DNA from: Branchiostoma floridae
Taxonomy: Eukaryota; Chordata; Leptocardii; Amphioxiformes; Branchiostomatidae
DNA: 64,000 nt
Direction: 5' to 3'
Assembly (NCBI RefSeq): GCF_000003815.2
Contig: NW_023365789.1
Location: 121,819 to 185,818 of the forward strand
How positions within the stretch are numbered: the stretch's first letter is position 1; each line of letters starts with the position of its first letter. A program made the position numbers and the translations under genes. Shown here piece by piece: positions 47,835 to 59,800 of the stretch. The notes beneath the pieces are model-generated. The model saw only the letters and a list, made by a program, of their open reading frames with translations. It ran no database searches and was not told the DNA's origin.

Positions 47835-48179
47835 CTGATCGCTTCCAAGCAGAATATAACTTTTTAAGACTTCCATTAAAAAATCTATAATCTAGTGTAG
47901 GCAAGCTATTATTAGAAAATACTTAGTTACGGCCACAAAGCACGGTGTCACCATGTATGTAGACTACAGTACAAGAAAGTCCCGTTGCTAAACACTTCGG
48001 GCTGACCTCCGACTACTGTATTTGTAAGGTGAAGCAAAGTTACTCTGGGATTGTTCGTACGTGTAAATATACAGCACTGTTCGTAATAATACAAATAAAA
48101 TTTTAAAGAACCTAACTGTGAAACATTGTAGAATAAAAATTCGAGCAAGAGCATTTAATGAGCCTCCCGTGCACACATA

Positions 48180-49430
48180 GTGTTGATTGACTGTCAGTGT
48201 TTGTCGCCAGGTATGTCACGGAGTCAGTGGCAACTGCAAACACGTTCACAGGCCAATTAGTGAATTCAAAAGGCGTCTTTATGTAGTTTTGTGGCTGACA
48301 GGTAAAGATCTATTGGCAACTCTGTGATCTCCAGACTATACGACAATACATTTCTGTACAGATTTACTCCTGGATTGTAGTTAGAAACATCATGTTATTG
48401 GATGAAACACCAGAAAAAAACACATTAATTTGTTTTTCAAATTCAAACACCGTTCCAATTAAAAACAGTCCTTGCAGTCAGGGATGTAAAGGGAGCAGTG
48501 TTTGCTGTTCGCACGCTGAGAAGAATTGAAAACATTTCAACGAAAGCATGGCCGGTCAGGCTTGACAACGCCAATAAGGCCATTTGTCTACGTGTCACGT
48601 TGTCGACTCGGCCGCAAAATCCTGGCGATGAAGTCGTAGTTTACAGACTAATAATGGGCTATCACTGTGGTGCAAGGTTACTCTGGGATTGCTCTGGTTG
48701 ACATTGTAACACTGAAGATGTTTTAGACCATTTTACTTGAATATACAGCGGTGTAATATTACACGTTACGTCCTAAAAACTTTACTGTGAAGCATTGTGA
48801 TATAAAAAAAACAGGTAAGAACGTACTTAATAAGGAGTTGGCACATATCGCCCATTCACTGCCAGTGTTTGTCGCCAGGTATGGCACGGTGTCAGTGACA
48901 ACTACAAACACGTTCACATGCCAATTAGTGACTTCAAAAGGCGTCTTTATTTAGCTTTGTGGGTGACAGGTAAAGATATTGGCAACTCTGTGATCTCCAG
49001 ACCACACGACTACACATCTTTGTCAAGATAGGACGTTACAGATTTACTCCTGGATTGTAGTAAACATCATGTTATTCGATGAAATACCAGTTAAAACACA
49101 GTTAAAACACAACGTTTTTATTCAAATTCACATATGGTCCCACGGCAAACAGTGTTTGTAGTCAGGTATGTTTTGGAAGCAGTATGTGTTTTCCCACATG
49201 CTGTGTGGAACCAAACCAGTCAGGCTTGACACGCCAATAAGGCCCTTTGTCTGCATGTCGCGTTGTTGACTCTGGACTCAAATGCTGGCACTAAAGTCGC
49301 GGTTTACAGACTAGTGCTGGGCTGTTACGGTGGTGCAAGGTTACTCTGGGATTGCTCTGGTTAACGCTGCAACACTGAAGATTATTTTAGACCATTTTAA
49401 GTTCATTGCATAGCTGTGTATGTCACGAGA
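48180..49430. repeat. Two ~670-bp tandem repeat units
   Basis: Units start near 48190 and 48860, marked by CAGTGTTTGTCGCCAGGTAT and AGGCGTCTTTAT. A related unit sits at 20140. No gene seen. Confidence 0.7.
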
Positions 49431-49583
49431 TTTAGTGTGGAAGCTGTCATTGCACAACCCGAGAGAAATCGAAAAGTCTTGAATCAGGCAAGTCACACCA
49501 GGTGACGCCAACAAAGCGCACTCTGTCTCTACGTGACGTCATCAGCCATGAACTACAACAATAACGGAAAACTGACTTTACTC

Positions 49584-49732
49584 ACAGTTTTCACGCTTGA
49601 CTGTCGGACGAGATGCTGTAGTAGACGTTACTCTAGTCTGTCACTCTGCCTGTGCCCTGACATTACAACCAAACCTTAACCGAACTAATGGCATGTCCAA
49701 ACCACACAGAGTTCATTGTTGAACGCATGCGC
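49584..49732 (-). promoter_or_regulatory. Extra promoter-like module upstream of gene 3 (a)
   Basis: ACGCATGCGC (49723-49732) followed on the minus strand by AAAACT/GTGAGT (donor 49585-49584). It resembles the gene promoters but lacks the nearby CACGTG. It may be an alternative start for gene 3 or a relic of a lost gene copy. Confidence 0.3.
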
Positions 49733-50030
49733 CTTACCCAAACGTTCGCTGTGCTGACGTAACGAAGGTGAAAGGTGAAGGTGAAGCTGGCTACCTGCTG
49801 AGAGTCTTTTTCGTGTAATTTTTAGAAATTAGACAATAATAGACAGGTAACATTCCAAACGAGCTACCTGGCAGAGAAGTGTGGTTTCCGACCCAGCTCA
49901 TATTGGTGGTTTTATTCGGTGGTTATAACCAAGGACCAGGCGTTATGACACCATATGCACTTGGGGGCGGGCCATTAACCCTTAAGTGATACGGTAGTAC
50001 TAGTGACCCCGACATCCGCGCACGTGATCC

Positions 50031-50426
50031 NNNNNNNNNNNNNNNNNNNNNNNNNNNNNNNNNNNNNNNNNNNNNNNNNNNNNNNNNNNNNNNNNNNNNN
50101 NNNNNNNNNNNNNNNNNNNNNNNNNNNNNNNNNNNNNNNNNNNNNNNNNNNNNNNNNNNNNNNNNNNNNNNNNNNNNNNNNNNNNNNNNNNNNNNNNNNN
50201 NNNNNNNNNNNNNNNNNNNNNNNNNNNNNNNNNNNNNNNNNNNNNNNNNNNNNNNNNNNNNNNNNNNNNNNNNNNNNNNNNNNNNNNNNNNNNNNNNNNN
50301 NNNNNNNNNNNNNNNNNNNNNNNNNNNNNNNNNNNNNNNNNNNNNNNNNNNNNNNNNNNNNNNNNNNNNNNNNNNNNNNNNNNNNNNNNNNNNNNNNNNN
50401 NNNNNNNNNNNNNNNNNNNNNNNNNN
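50031..50426. other. Assembly gap (396 N)
   Basis: Between promoter-like module a and the partial segmental copy at 50530. Confidence 0.95.
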
Positions 50427-51214
50427 TCGTCCTTTCATAATCACGATCTGTGATCAGAATGCATCTGCCAGTAGGTGTTTCGTTCTATGGTACACGTCGT
50501 GAGTGATAATACATTACACGCAGTCCGTTTTTGCAATAGTATTTTATCTACGCATTTTCATAAGTATGGACTTCTGAAAGAAATGTGACACACGGTATCT
50601 GTAAAGTCTTTGTTGTGTTCGTCTTGACCTAAGCTGAGTCTTTGAGTTAAAACACCGACAGCCAGCAGGTGGGTTGTTTATCCAAATACCTGCATAGTAG
50701 ACAGGGTAACGGTGTGTGACTTCAAGGTCATCAACCCCAGTAGGTACAAAGGATGTTTGTAATATGATCATTTTCGTAAATTTCCGTAGATTGGACCACC
50801 TGCTCTATATTTAGTACAAACAAGAGGGCAAAATTACCGCATCTTCAAATATGAGGGGAAAATGGACGCAGGTGAAGCAATTTAGTGGAGAGACAGTAGA
50901 TAAAATAGGGGTGTGTTGTTTTGGTCGGACTATCATAGCGGACAGCCAACAATCTTTCTGTTCGTTTTAGTCTCAAGCAGGGCGGATCTGCAAATGCTAA
51001 CATGATCCGATGCACATGTAGAACTAGGCCGTAGCTGCTAAGCGAGGTTAGGAACAGTACAGTTCCTCGCACAAGGAAACTACAATATAGACATAGTGCT
51101 TTAGAGTGGTACAACGACCAGGACCACAACACGTAGTCAGTTTTTGATTTGCAATCGTATTTTATCTACGAATTTTTATAAGTATGGAAATGCTTAGATA
51201 CATCTCTGAAAGCA

Positions 51215-52272
51215 ACGTGACATACCTGTATAATCTTTGTTGTGTTCGTCCTGACTTAAGCAGCGTCTTGAGTTAAAACGCCAACTGCCAGTAGGCGGGT
51301 TGTTTATCCAAATACAAGCATAGTAGACAGGTTAACGGTGTGTGACGTCAAGGTCGTCAACCCCAGCAGGTACAAAGGATGTTTGTAATAGGATCATTTT
51401 CGTAACTTTTCACACACTGGACTACCTGTCTATAGTTGGTGCGAACAGAAAGGCAAAATTACCGCATGTTCAAATATGAAGAGAAAAGAGACGCAGCTGA
51501 AACGATTTCCGGGTAAAGAATGTAGAGAAAATAGGTGTGTTGTTTTGGTCTGACTGTCATGGCAGATAGGTATCAATGTCACAGTTCGTGTTACCTGTGA
51601 GGCCCGGGTAACAATAGGGCATGTATAAAGCCTGGGGTTGTGTGGCATGACTGCAGGGTGTTTAGTCCAGAACCCAGAAGGCCTGGGTTCAAATCATGTC
51701 ATGCTACCAATCTTGTGCCCTTGTGCTTTGGCACTTTCCACGAGTTTCTGAATAGTTTGTTTTCATTCCACCTTGTTGTAAAAATGGGTATCTGACTTCG
51801 TTCGGGTTGTGTGTGTGTGTGTGTGTGTGTATGTGCGTGTGTGTGTTTAAACATTATTTAGTTTTTTGAATGACGGGTAAAGATCTATTGGAAACGCCGT
51901 GATCTCCAAACTACACGACAACACATTTTTATAGAAATAGTACATTACAGATTTACTTCTGTACTGAAGTGGTAAACATTATGTTATTCGGTGAAATTTA
52001 TTATGTTATTTGTTTCAAATCCACATAGCGTTACAATTAAATGCAGTGTTTGCTGTTCACACACTTGAGTAGAATTGAAAAGTTTTCAACTAAAGCATGT
52101 CCAGTCAGGCTTGACAACGCCAACAAGGTTCTTTGTCTAATAGTAGCGTTGTCAAATAGACCGCATACATGTACATGTATATAAAATGCTGGCAATCAAG
52201 CTGCGGTTTACAGACTAGCGCTGGCCTGTTGCGAGAGTACAATGTTACACTGGGATTGTTAACATTGCAACA
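51215..52272. repeat. Segmental duplication, copy B
   Basis: Pairs with 21700-22796. A further partial copy lies at 50530-50940 (CAAAATTACCGCATCTTCAA and others). Confidence 0.85.
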
Positions 52273-52446
52273 TTGAAGATTCTATGTCCATTGCATAGCT
52301 GTGTTTGTGGAAGCTTGCACAAAACAAGAGAAATTGAAGTTTCGAACAAGGCCAGTCACACCATGTGACGTCAACTAAGCACACTCTGTCTCTACGTGAC
52401 GTCATCAGCCATGAACTACGAGAATGACGAGAAACCGACTTTACTC

Positions 52447-52606
52447 ACAGTTTTCACGCTTGGCTGTCGGAAGAGATGCGGCAGTAGAAGATACTCTGTG
52501 ACTCTGCCGGTGCCAGTGCTCTGACATCATTCAAAGCTACAACCAAACCTTAACGGAGCTAATGCCCTGTCCAATCCTTACATTGCCCATTGTTGAACGC
52601 ATGCGC
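52447..52606 (-). promoter_or_regulatory. Extra promoter-like module upstream of gene 3 (b)
   Basis: ACGCATGCGC (52597-52606) and AAAACT/GTGAGT (donor 52448-52447): a second copy of the module at 49584-49732, with the same spacing. Confidence 0.3.
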
Positions 52607-52889
52607 CTTACGTAGACATGAAGATGTAGTGTTGTCTCCAGGCCCGTCTTAACGCAACATTAAGGTGTCGATAACCCTCTAGTCTCGTAGAGCCTGCTAA
52701 CAAGGCTAGTTTCTGACCTACTGATCAGTACATGTAAAAGGGGTAAAGATGGGTTCACACCTGCGTATATGGTCATGTCCGTATGAGGTCCGTTTGGACG
52801 TCTTGACCTCTACCAGGCTTAAACCTTCAGAGAAAGTGAAAAGTAAAAGTGATCTCGAACCAGTTTTAGCTCACTGAAGAGCTAGTCTT

Positions 52890-53132
52890 CCACTGGTCGT
52901 GACAGAGAGGATGGACGCTATATACAGTATTTACAGGTTCATGGTACCGGGGAAATTCCCCTAGGTCTTAACGACAAGCACAATGTACAGTGGACCACGG
53001 CTTAACGTCCTGTCTTAAGGACTGCAACCCTTTCAGGTAGCGTGCATGTCGGGTGAGCGACACAGCCGGGATCGAACTCACGGCTTCTAGTTTTCAGAGG
53101 CAAGGCCGCTAACCACTGGACCACGCACGCTA
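52890..53132 (-). mobile_element. tRNA-derived SINE
   Basis: On the minus strand: Pol III A box TGGTCCAGTGGTTAGCGG (53122-53105), B box GAGTTCGATCCCGGC (53079-53065), then a tail with CCTTAAGACAGGACGTTAAG. The structure fits lancelet SINEs (family by recall). It does not fold as a full tRNA gene. Confidence 0.75.
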
Positions 53133-53422
53133 AACGCCGAGGCTGAGGAGTATGATTTGCGACCAATCTATCTCGTTTGTCATGTTATCTGTCTATATTT
53201 GTCCAATTTCTACTACTTTTACATCGACCTGTGGAACCTGATAGAGGCAAAGACTCCCATACGGACCTCATACGCACCTTAAAATCTGCGTGAGTTGAGC
53301 AGACCTATCAGAGCTGGCTTTACGTAGCTTAAACAAAACTGGTGTTTTACGCCTTGAGGCAGTTTACTCGTTATATACGTTATTACTCGTAATTACGTAG
53401 TCTGCCTGTTTTAAGTTCATTA

Positions 53423-54629
53423 CCTTCGCCAAGAAGGTTATATTTTAGTCAGAAAATTTTCGGGTGTCCCAATATGTAGGTCAATCTCATATAACTCGAA
53501 CAGCTGTGGATGGAATGTCACGATATTTGATATTTGAGTTGCAATTGCGTATACCAAGGTTTTGTACGAAAATGGTACTTCTGGCACTTTCTGTCGTGAG
53601 TGCAGCGGGGTGAGTGTGTGTGTGTGTGTGTATTTGCGTACAAGATAACTTTTGACGCTGTGGATCGTTTTGCATTATATTTGGTTATTATTTAGGGGTT
53701 TGGAAAACGACGGTCAAGTTCGATTATGGGTGTCCTGGCGACAAGTTGCGGTACTGCAGCGGAGCGTCGAAGTTGGCGTTAAAGTTATCCTGAAGTGGCA
53801 GGTTGAGGATTTTTGGCTAGTGGATACGTCTTTGGGTAGGGAGTAAGTCGTGTAAGTTTGGGCCCCCTGGCGGCTTGTTTTGAACTGCAGTGGGCGATTT
53901 TGTTGTTTTCTTTGGAAGAGAGTAAATCAAGCAGGGGTTGGTGGATTTGCATTATTTTTGGTATGTACATACCTTAGGTAATGATTAAAATCCTGAAATG
54001 TATTGTATGCAAATCAGGGCTTAATTTACATGATAATTAGAAGAATGTGTAAATCCTTCAATCGACCTCTTTTCTGGACAGTCAGTGCTCACTAGTGTCT
54101 AACTACATCTGTGCTCCAGACTTGTGTAGTTCATGACATATTTGTGTCAGCAAAACATAGATGTTATTGTTGCTAACACATTGTTTATTAGTTCTCACTT
54201 TGCAAGCGCCATGTTGTTTGTGCACTATGGGAAGGGGTTTCTCCATTTTGATGTGAAGGGGTGTTTTCCCCCTTATTTTGGTGATGCTTATGTGGCAGGG
54301 AAAAGTGGAAGCTTGGTGGTTTGTGGCCTTTTCATTACCTTTGCCAAGATTACACTTTTGGTTAAGGCTTAAGCCATAGCGTTAGGTGAGTCTTTATGTA
54401 GGTCAACAGTATAACTGGAGAATTGATTGATGGATCTTCATGATACTTGGTATTGAGTAGCGGTCACAGAAACAAAGGTTGAGTTTGAAAATGGTTCGCC
54501 CGGTATCTTCCGTCGGTACTGCAGCGGGCTCAGTGTGTGTGTATGTGCGGAGAACATAACTTGAGAAGCTATAAAACCTTTAAGTCATTGATAAAGGCAT
54601 TCTCCATAACAACCCTTGATTGGCGAAGG
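53423..54629. mobile_element. Non-autonomous DNA transposon, TA target site
   Basis: Inverted ends CCTTCGCCAA / TTGGCGAAGG are flanked by TA on both sides; about 1.2 kb, no transposase ORF. It splits the 3'-flank block that is intact beside genes 1-3, confirming insertion. Contains GT-rich stretches near 53610 and 54530. Confidence 0.65.
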
Positions 54630-56236
54630 TATGTGTTTCGTGGAACTCTAGTCTTAGAGATTTGAATACTTGGCCATGAAACACACTCACCATTTGACGT
54701 TTTGAGCCAATTTTATTTCACCGCACCACAAGAGTAAGAAACAAAATGCCTATAACCACTATATGCTGCCGATAGTACATCATTGTGTCATGATGTCATT
54801 GAGCGAATCACAAAGTTGTTGAATTATTTTACTGCCATCAAAGCGCTACTGACTGTGTTTATCATCGGTAATACAAAATCAACTTGAACTGTTTACAGTA
54901 TGTATATTTCTAATACATCATTTAGATTCCGAAACATGAAAAACAACTACTGTTCATGTTTCATCATGTACGTGTACCTATCTCTCGAATTGTTTAAATG
55001 CAAATATAATAGAATATGTAGAATACTGTAAATGCAGAAACTTTCGCGGTGGTTTAATGTTCGCGGTTTTCGCGGTGACCTTAAAACCACCGCCAACATT
55101 TTTCCATGGCAGTAAGAGACTGCAGTGCATGGTGCTACTATACCGCGAACTTAAAACCACCGCGAAATGTCTCTTTTCCCGCTACCGCGAAATTAAATCC
55201 CCGCGAACTTAAATGCATTTACTGTACTAACCGCAAGCATTACTAAACTTACACCATCCGTAGAACACTAATTTTGCAGAATGCTTATCGCAAGAAATAC
55301 TTAAATTCAACACCACACCCTTACTTATTTTATTGATTAAATGAAGAAACAAAACAAAACAAAACATCCATCTAACACTTGAGTAACAATGCAGTAAGAT
55401 ATTTTCACCAGGATGTTGGTTTGAAGCCCACTTACATTTTGTAAATGATTAAGCTTGCATTTCTACTTAACTCTCAATTAACCCATCAAGATATGGAAGG
55501 CGAGTTAGAGGTAAAGTTCTTTTGACACCAAAAACTTTTTTGCCAGTTTCCGTCATGTAAATCATGGTACAGGTTTCCGAAACGTTATGTCAAAACAACT
55601 TGACCATCAACTGACTTACCAAATTGGACAAGCTAATCATGCAAGTAAGTAATGAAGCAATTGTATTAGCATGTTAAATGTTACTTCTCAAACTGCTTTT
55701 CTCTACTTTCTTGTGTCAGACTTTCCTTCACAAGTTGAGGAGTTACAATCTTGGCTATGTTATTTAAATACCCGCTGCCTTAACTTCTACAAGACACCTT
55801 GGTACATCAAATGTACATCAATGTTCTATGGATGAACATCGCTTGCTCCACATCGCTAGCCTCTACCAGGCTCATTGGTTCGGTGGTCTAATTGTCGAAT
55901 GATATGATTTAAAAAGTTAGATGATAGTAAAATGTTAGTCACATCGCTATGTAATACGTATGGGACTAAAATCAATGATCTAATGGTATAATGATATGAT
56001 TTAAAAAGTTAGATGAGAGCAAAATACTAGTATAGCAAGTCACAATAAACTACAAACAATTTCATTTCATCACACCAGTCCTGCCAATAAACCACTAAAC
56101 CTATTTTACAAACCAGAATTAGATGTCGAGGAAGATGCCAATAATATCTCACTAGTGTCTTTCTCATGCTCACATCGATGTCAAGTTATCAACACCACCT
56201 TACACGTTACTGATATGAATGATGAAAGCCTATTAT
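54630..56236. other. 3' flank of gene 4, no gene seen
   Basis: Apart from the MITE at 55024-55226 it is AT-rich, with a ~60-bp direct repeat (TATGATTTAAAAAGTTAGAT near 55900 and 55990). No convincing exon. Confidence 0.5.
55024..55226. mobile_element. MITE with CGCGG-rich inverted ends
   Basis: Ends TACTGTAAATGCAGAAAC and GCATTTACTGTA are inverted copies. The inside has repeated TTCGCGGTGGTTT / AAACCACCGCGAA motifs. Non-coding. Confidence 0.75.
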
Positions 56237-56415
56237 TCCATGGGCCAGGACCCGAAATTGACGATATTTGTACGACTGAGAGGGACCAGAGCTATCATGC
56301 ATTTTTTGAATCTGCAATAACCAAAGTTTATTCTAATCCATGAAAGCAAGCTTGAAAAAATCCATAGTAGCTCTGGTCCCTCTCGGTGGTACAAAAAACC
56401 GTCCTGGCCCATGGA
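56237..56415. mobile_element. Long hairpin (MITE-like) 3' of gene 4
   Basis: Arms of about 60 bp: TCCATGGGCCAGGAC ... GAGGGACCAGAGCTA facing TAGCTCTGGTCCCTC ... GTCCTGGCCCATGGA. It lies about 370 bp past the gene 4 stop and could be in its 3' UTR. Confidence 0.75.
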
Positions 56416-56780
56416 CTATATAAGCTCATGACTCATGACAGGAACAGAAAGGCCAAAAGGCAAGTCAAGTAATTGGCACATTTAAAGCCGAATTATCATC
56501 ATACGACTGTTCGCAGATAAAGTTGACGTCATAACAACCAAAAGACTAGATCTCAACTAAACCAAACTAGCATATATTAACTATTGAACAGACATACTAA
56601 TCATTATGGCTCTAGATTAGACTCAATTACAGCAATTGGGTCAGATAACGGAGTGATTCGGGCGAAAATTCAGGTGACCAGTCCTTACTTTACATTATAA
56701 TAGTATACTGTTACTGTAGCAGAAAAGTCGCCAGGATGCGGCAGTCGATAAGTTCTCGTACATGACAGATGTCTGCACTG

Positions 56781-56801
56781 TTACTTCTTGCTGGCTGCAG
56801 C
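56781..56801 (-). CDS. Gene 4 exon 14: last codons and stop
   Basis: 21 nt reading AAASKK then TAA after the acceptor TTTTATTACAG. Phase 0 fits, and the form parallels gene 1's last exon. No clear AATAAA was identified just downstream. Confidence 0.62.
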   Translation of the reverse strand, partial: AAASKK

Positions 56802-59800
56802 CTGTAATAAAAGTAGAAAGAGTCTCAACTCCAACTGATATTGAATGTTCAAAGATCTACGGGACAAGTCGTAGTCGTAGAAAAGGAATAAATACTTTAT
56901 TTTAACCCACCAGTCCGACTTTATTTTTATCGAGGTTACCGCTTTGTTAATCTGCAAGGTTGTTTTATTGTATGTTTATACAAATCAACAGCGCCGCCTC
57001 AGAGTTGCAATCCGCAACTGATTGACTTTTATCATTAGAGTTATCAATGCAAATTGTATTACTTTACACTCTTAACACCGTACGTTTTTACTCAACAAAT
57101 TTCTCGTCAGACAGTAAGGTACCGGCACTGAGAGGGGCCAGGAAAATATTCCCCCTGTGCTGCTGATCACGTATATATGTCTGTATGTGGGTCCAGTATT
57201 GTGGGTTTGGGGCATTTCTCACTTAAATGTGGCATACCGCAGTATACCGCAACGATTGGGAAGGTAAATCTGCAGCAACAGCACAGAATAGTTAAGTTCA
57301 AGCTTTACTGATCTGATCAATCAACCTGCTTAGGGGGTTGAATATATAAAAAATCCTCAGTAGGACAATTGATACAATTAAATGAGTGTGATACCTTCAT
57401 CTTCTCCACAGTGATGATTGCCTGTCGAATCTCCTCCCGACTAAACCTGTCCTTCACATGGCGGAGTCGGTCAGCACAGTCTGGGGAGGGGAGGCGAACA
57501 TATTATGTTGTTAGGTAATAGATTATGTCTTTTGTATGGGGAGGAAACAGAGGAGCAAACTTTACCGACTGTCAGGTAATTGATATTTACAGTCCTTCTG
57601 TACTTTACTTGAGAGGACGAGTGTTAACAGTTTTACTTCGTTTTGTAGTAATTTTCTGGTAAGTTCATACTTCAAGTTAGGACTTCTTTGGTTCTGGCCG
57701 TACTAAGTTACAATACATAAATATTAGCCTTTAGTGACAACGAGGAACAAAGGGACAAAATTTTCCGAGAATTTCGTGCCTTGTATGCGGGAAAGAACAG
57801 ATATATTGGTATCAGTCCGACACGAGGCTATCCTTCTTACCGTTGAACGGCGGTCTGTCCTCCGGGTTCTGGCTCCAGCATGTCTGCATCAGCTGACTCA
57901 CTGACGTCACGTCTTCCCGGTCGGCGGGGATCAGGGTCAGGTCAGGTCGTTGACCCATGGGGATCGTTGTTCTTATCCGGGCTGATATGACATTGTTTGG
58001 CTGGGAAGCTATGGTAAAACAAGTAATTTTCGCTGGGAAGCTATGGTAAAACAAGTAAATAAATAGATAGAATTTATTACAAAATATCGTGGATATGTCA
58101 ACTTTGAATCCTGATGATAATTTTATAAATGATTAGTGTCATTAATAGGAGCAGTTAAGGTCACGGGGTTGCAGGTGTAAAGGACTAAGTAAATAAAATA
58201 GACAAATAAGCTTAAGGAACATACCATTGTAAGGCGTTTTCCTTGTAATGATCTCCCAGAGCAGTACGCCAAAGCTGAAATCAGTACATTGCATATAAAT
58301 GTAGTTTTATCTGTAAGTATTGCAAAACGGGGAGAAGAAACTCCTACTGTATTATTATAAACCTATGTGTTCACATTGTATTGCCCTTGTTGCAACTTGA
58401 ATAAATAAATAAATAAATACTCTTAATTGATTCCACTTTGAAATAACACGTGTTACTGATAGAATAGAGGGTAAAATGCTAGTTTTAGTATTGACTCAAA
58501 ACAGGTTGCTTTATCTATGAATGTCCTGTAATTTATCTGCTAATCCAATAATCTTTTGGTTTTAGATAAAGGAATTGCGAAAGCAAAAATGTTGGTGCCC
58601 ACCTGTAAACATCAAACTTGGCAGTTGGAATGAACCCGGCGTTGATATCTACCAAGAAACACTCCGGTGGGATATGGGTCACTGTGCCTCCCGTTAGGCT
58701 CGTAGAAGTGACAACACCAGATTCCGTTCTCCACTTCGACAAGCCGAAGTCGGAAATCTGATTAAAGGTGTTGGAAAGGGAATCAGATCCTTGTATATTA
58801 AATAATGTTGTCGTTCATTCAAAGACGTCCTTGTGCAGAAACTACTGTTGGGTAGCTTTTGTCCAATGCAGTTTTTTTAAATCTGAGATTTAAGGTTTAA
58901 TTGTATCTTACAAGTAACACGGTACCTTCACATGGAAGTCCCCATCCAGGAGCACGTTCTCTGCCTTCAGATCACAGTGGAGAATCTGTGGATTCTGGCA
59001 GTGCAGGAAAGTCATCCCCAGGGAGATCTCGTGCGCCATTCTCCACCTCAGGGTCCAGGGCACGTCCACATCCCGCAGCAGCCCGGCCAGAGAGCCGTTC
59101 TCCATGTAGGGCATCACGATGGCGAAGTTTGGGTCCAGACAGACCCCCAGCAGACTGATGACGTGGTCTGATCGGCTTCCCAGGTTCAGTTTCCTCGCCT
59201 CGGAGTATAGCAGCTCTTGCTCACTTACAGGGTAAGAATTATCGAAGAACTTGTTAATCAGGGTTATACGTTGAAAAATGAATCATGAAGACACTGTGCT
59301 TGAACATAATAGAATGCTTTTAGGCAAACACACATAGATAAACTCTAGCATTCTGACCTAGATTCTGATCAACTGACTAGGCCGCCAGATATTGGATATG
59401 TCGAAGCTTTTGTTAACTTTTCATATATCTACTTCTCCATGCATTACAGTACAGTAACAATTTCCATCACTGATATGGATGCTCAGCTTTGTTCAAAGTT
59501 TCATTGACCAAGACTGGCAGGAGACAGAATAAACTGGAGTCAGTCAAAGAAGGGGGTTCGTCCTTAGAAGTGACGTCACCCAGACATCATCATCATCATG
59601 TTAAATGTTTAACCTTTTCCTTATTGCATGCCATAGCAACTTGGCATAATCATTCAGATGGCCGCGCCAAAACAAAAGGAGGAAGATTAACTAAATAGAC
59701 ATGGTTAAAACACAGAAACGGAAAAGACAAAACAGACCTTCCTTCGATTTTGCGAGTCAGCAGCCGTTTGACTGCCACATGTTGTCTCCAGTCCAGATGA

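Noticed and set aside
47119-47904. Long ORFs across N runs (also at 39324, 44268, 49923)
   Set aside because: They are made almost wholly of unknown bases.
53065-53122. tRNA gene
   Set aside because: A and B boxes are present, but the acceptor stem does not pair and a SINE tail follows.
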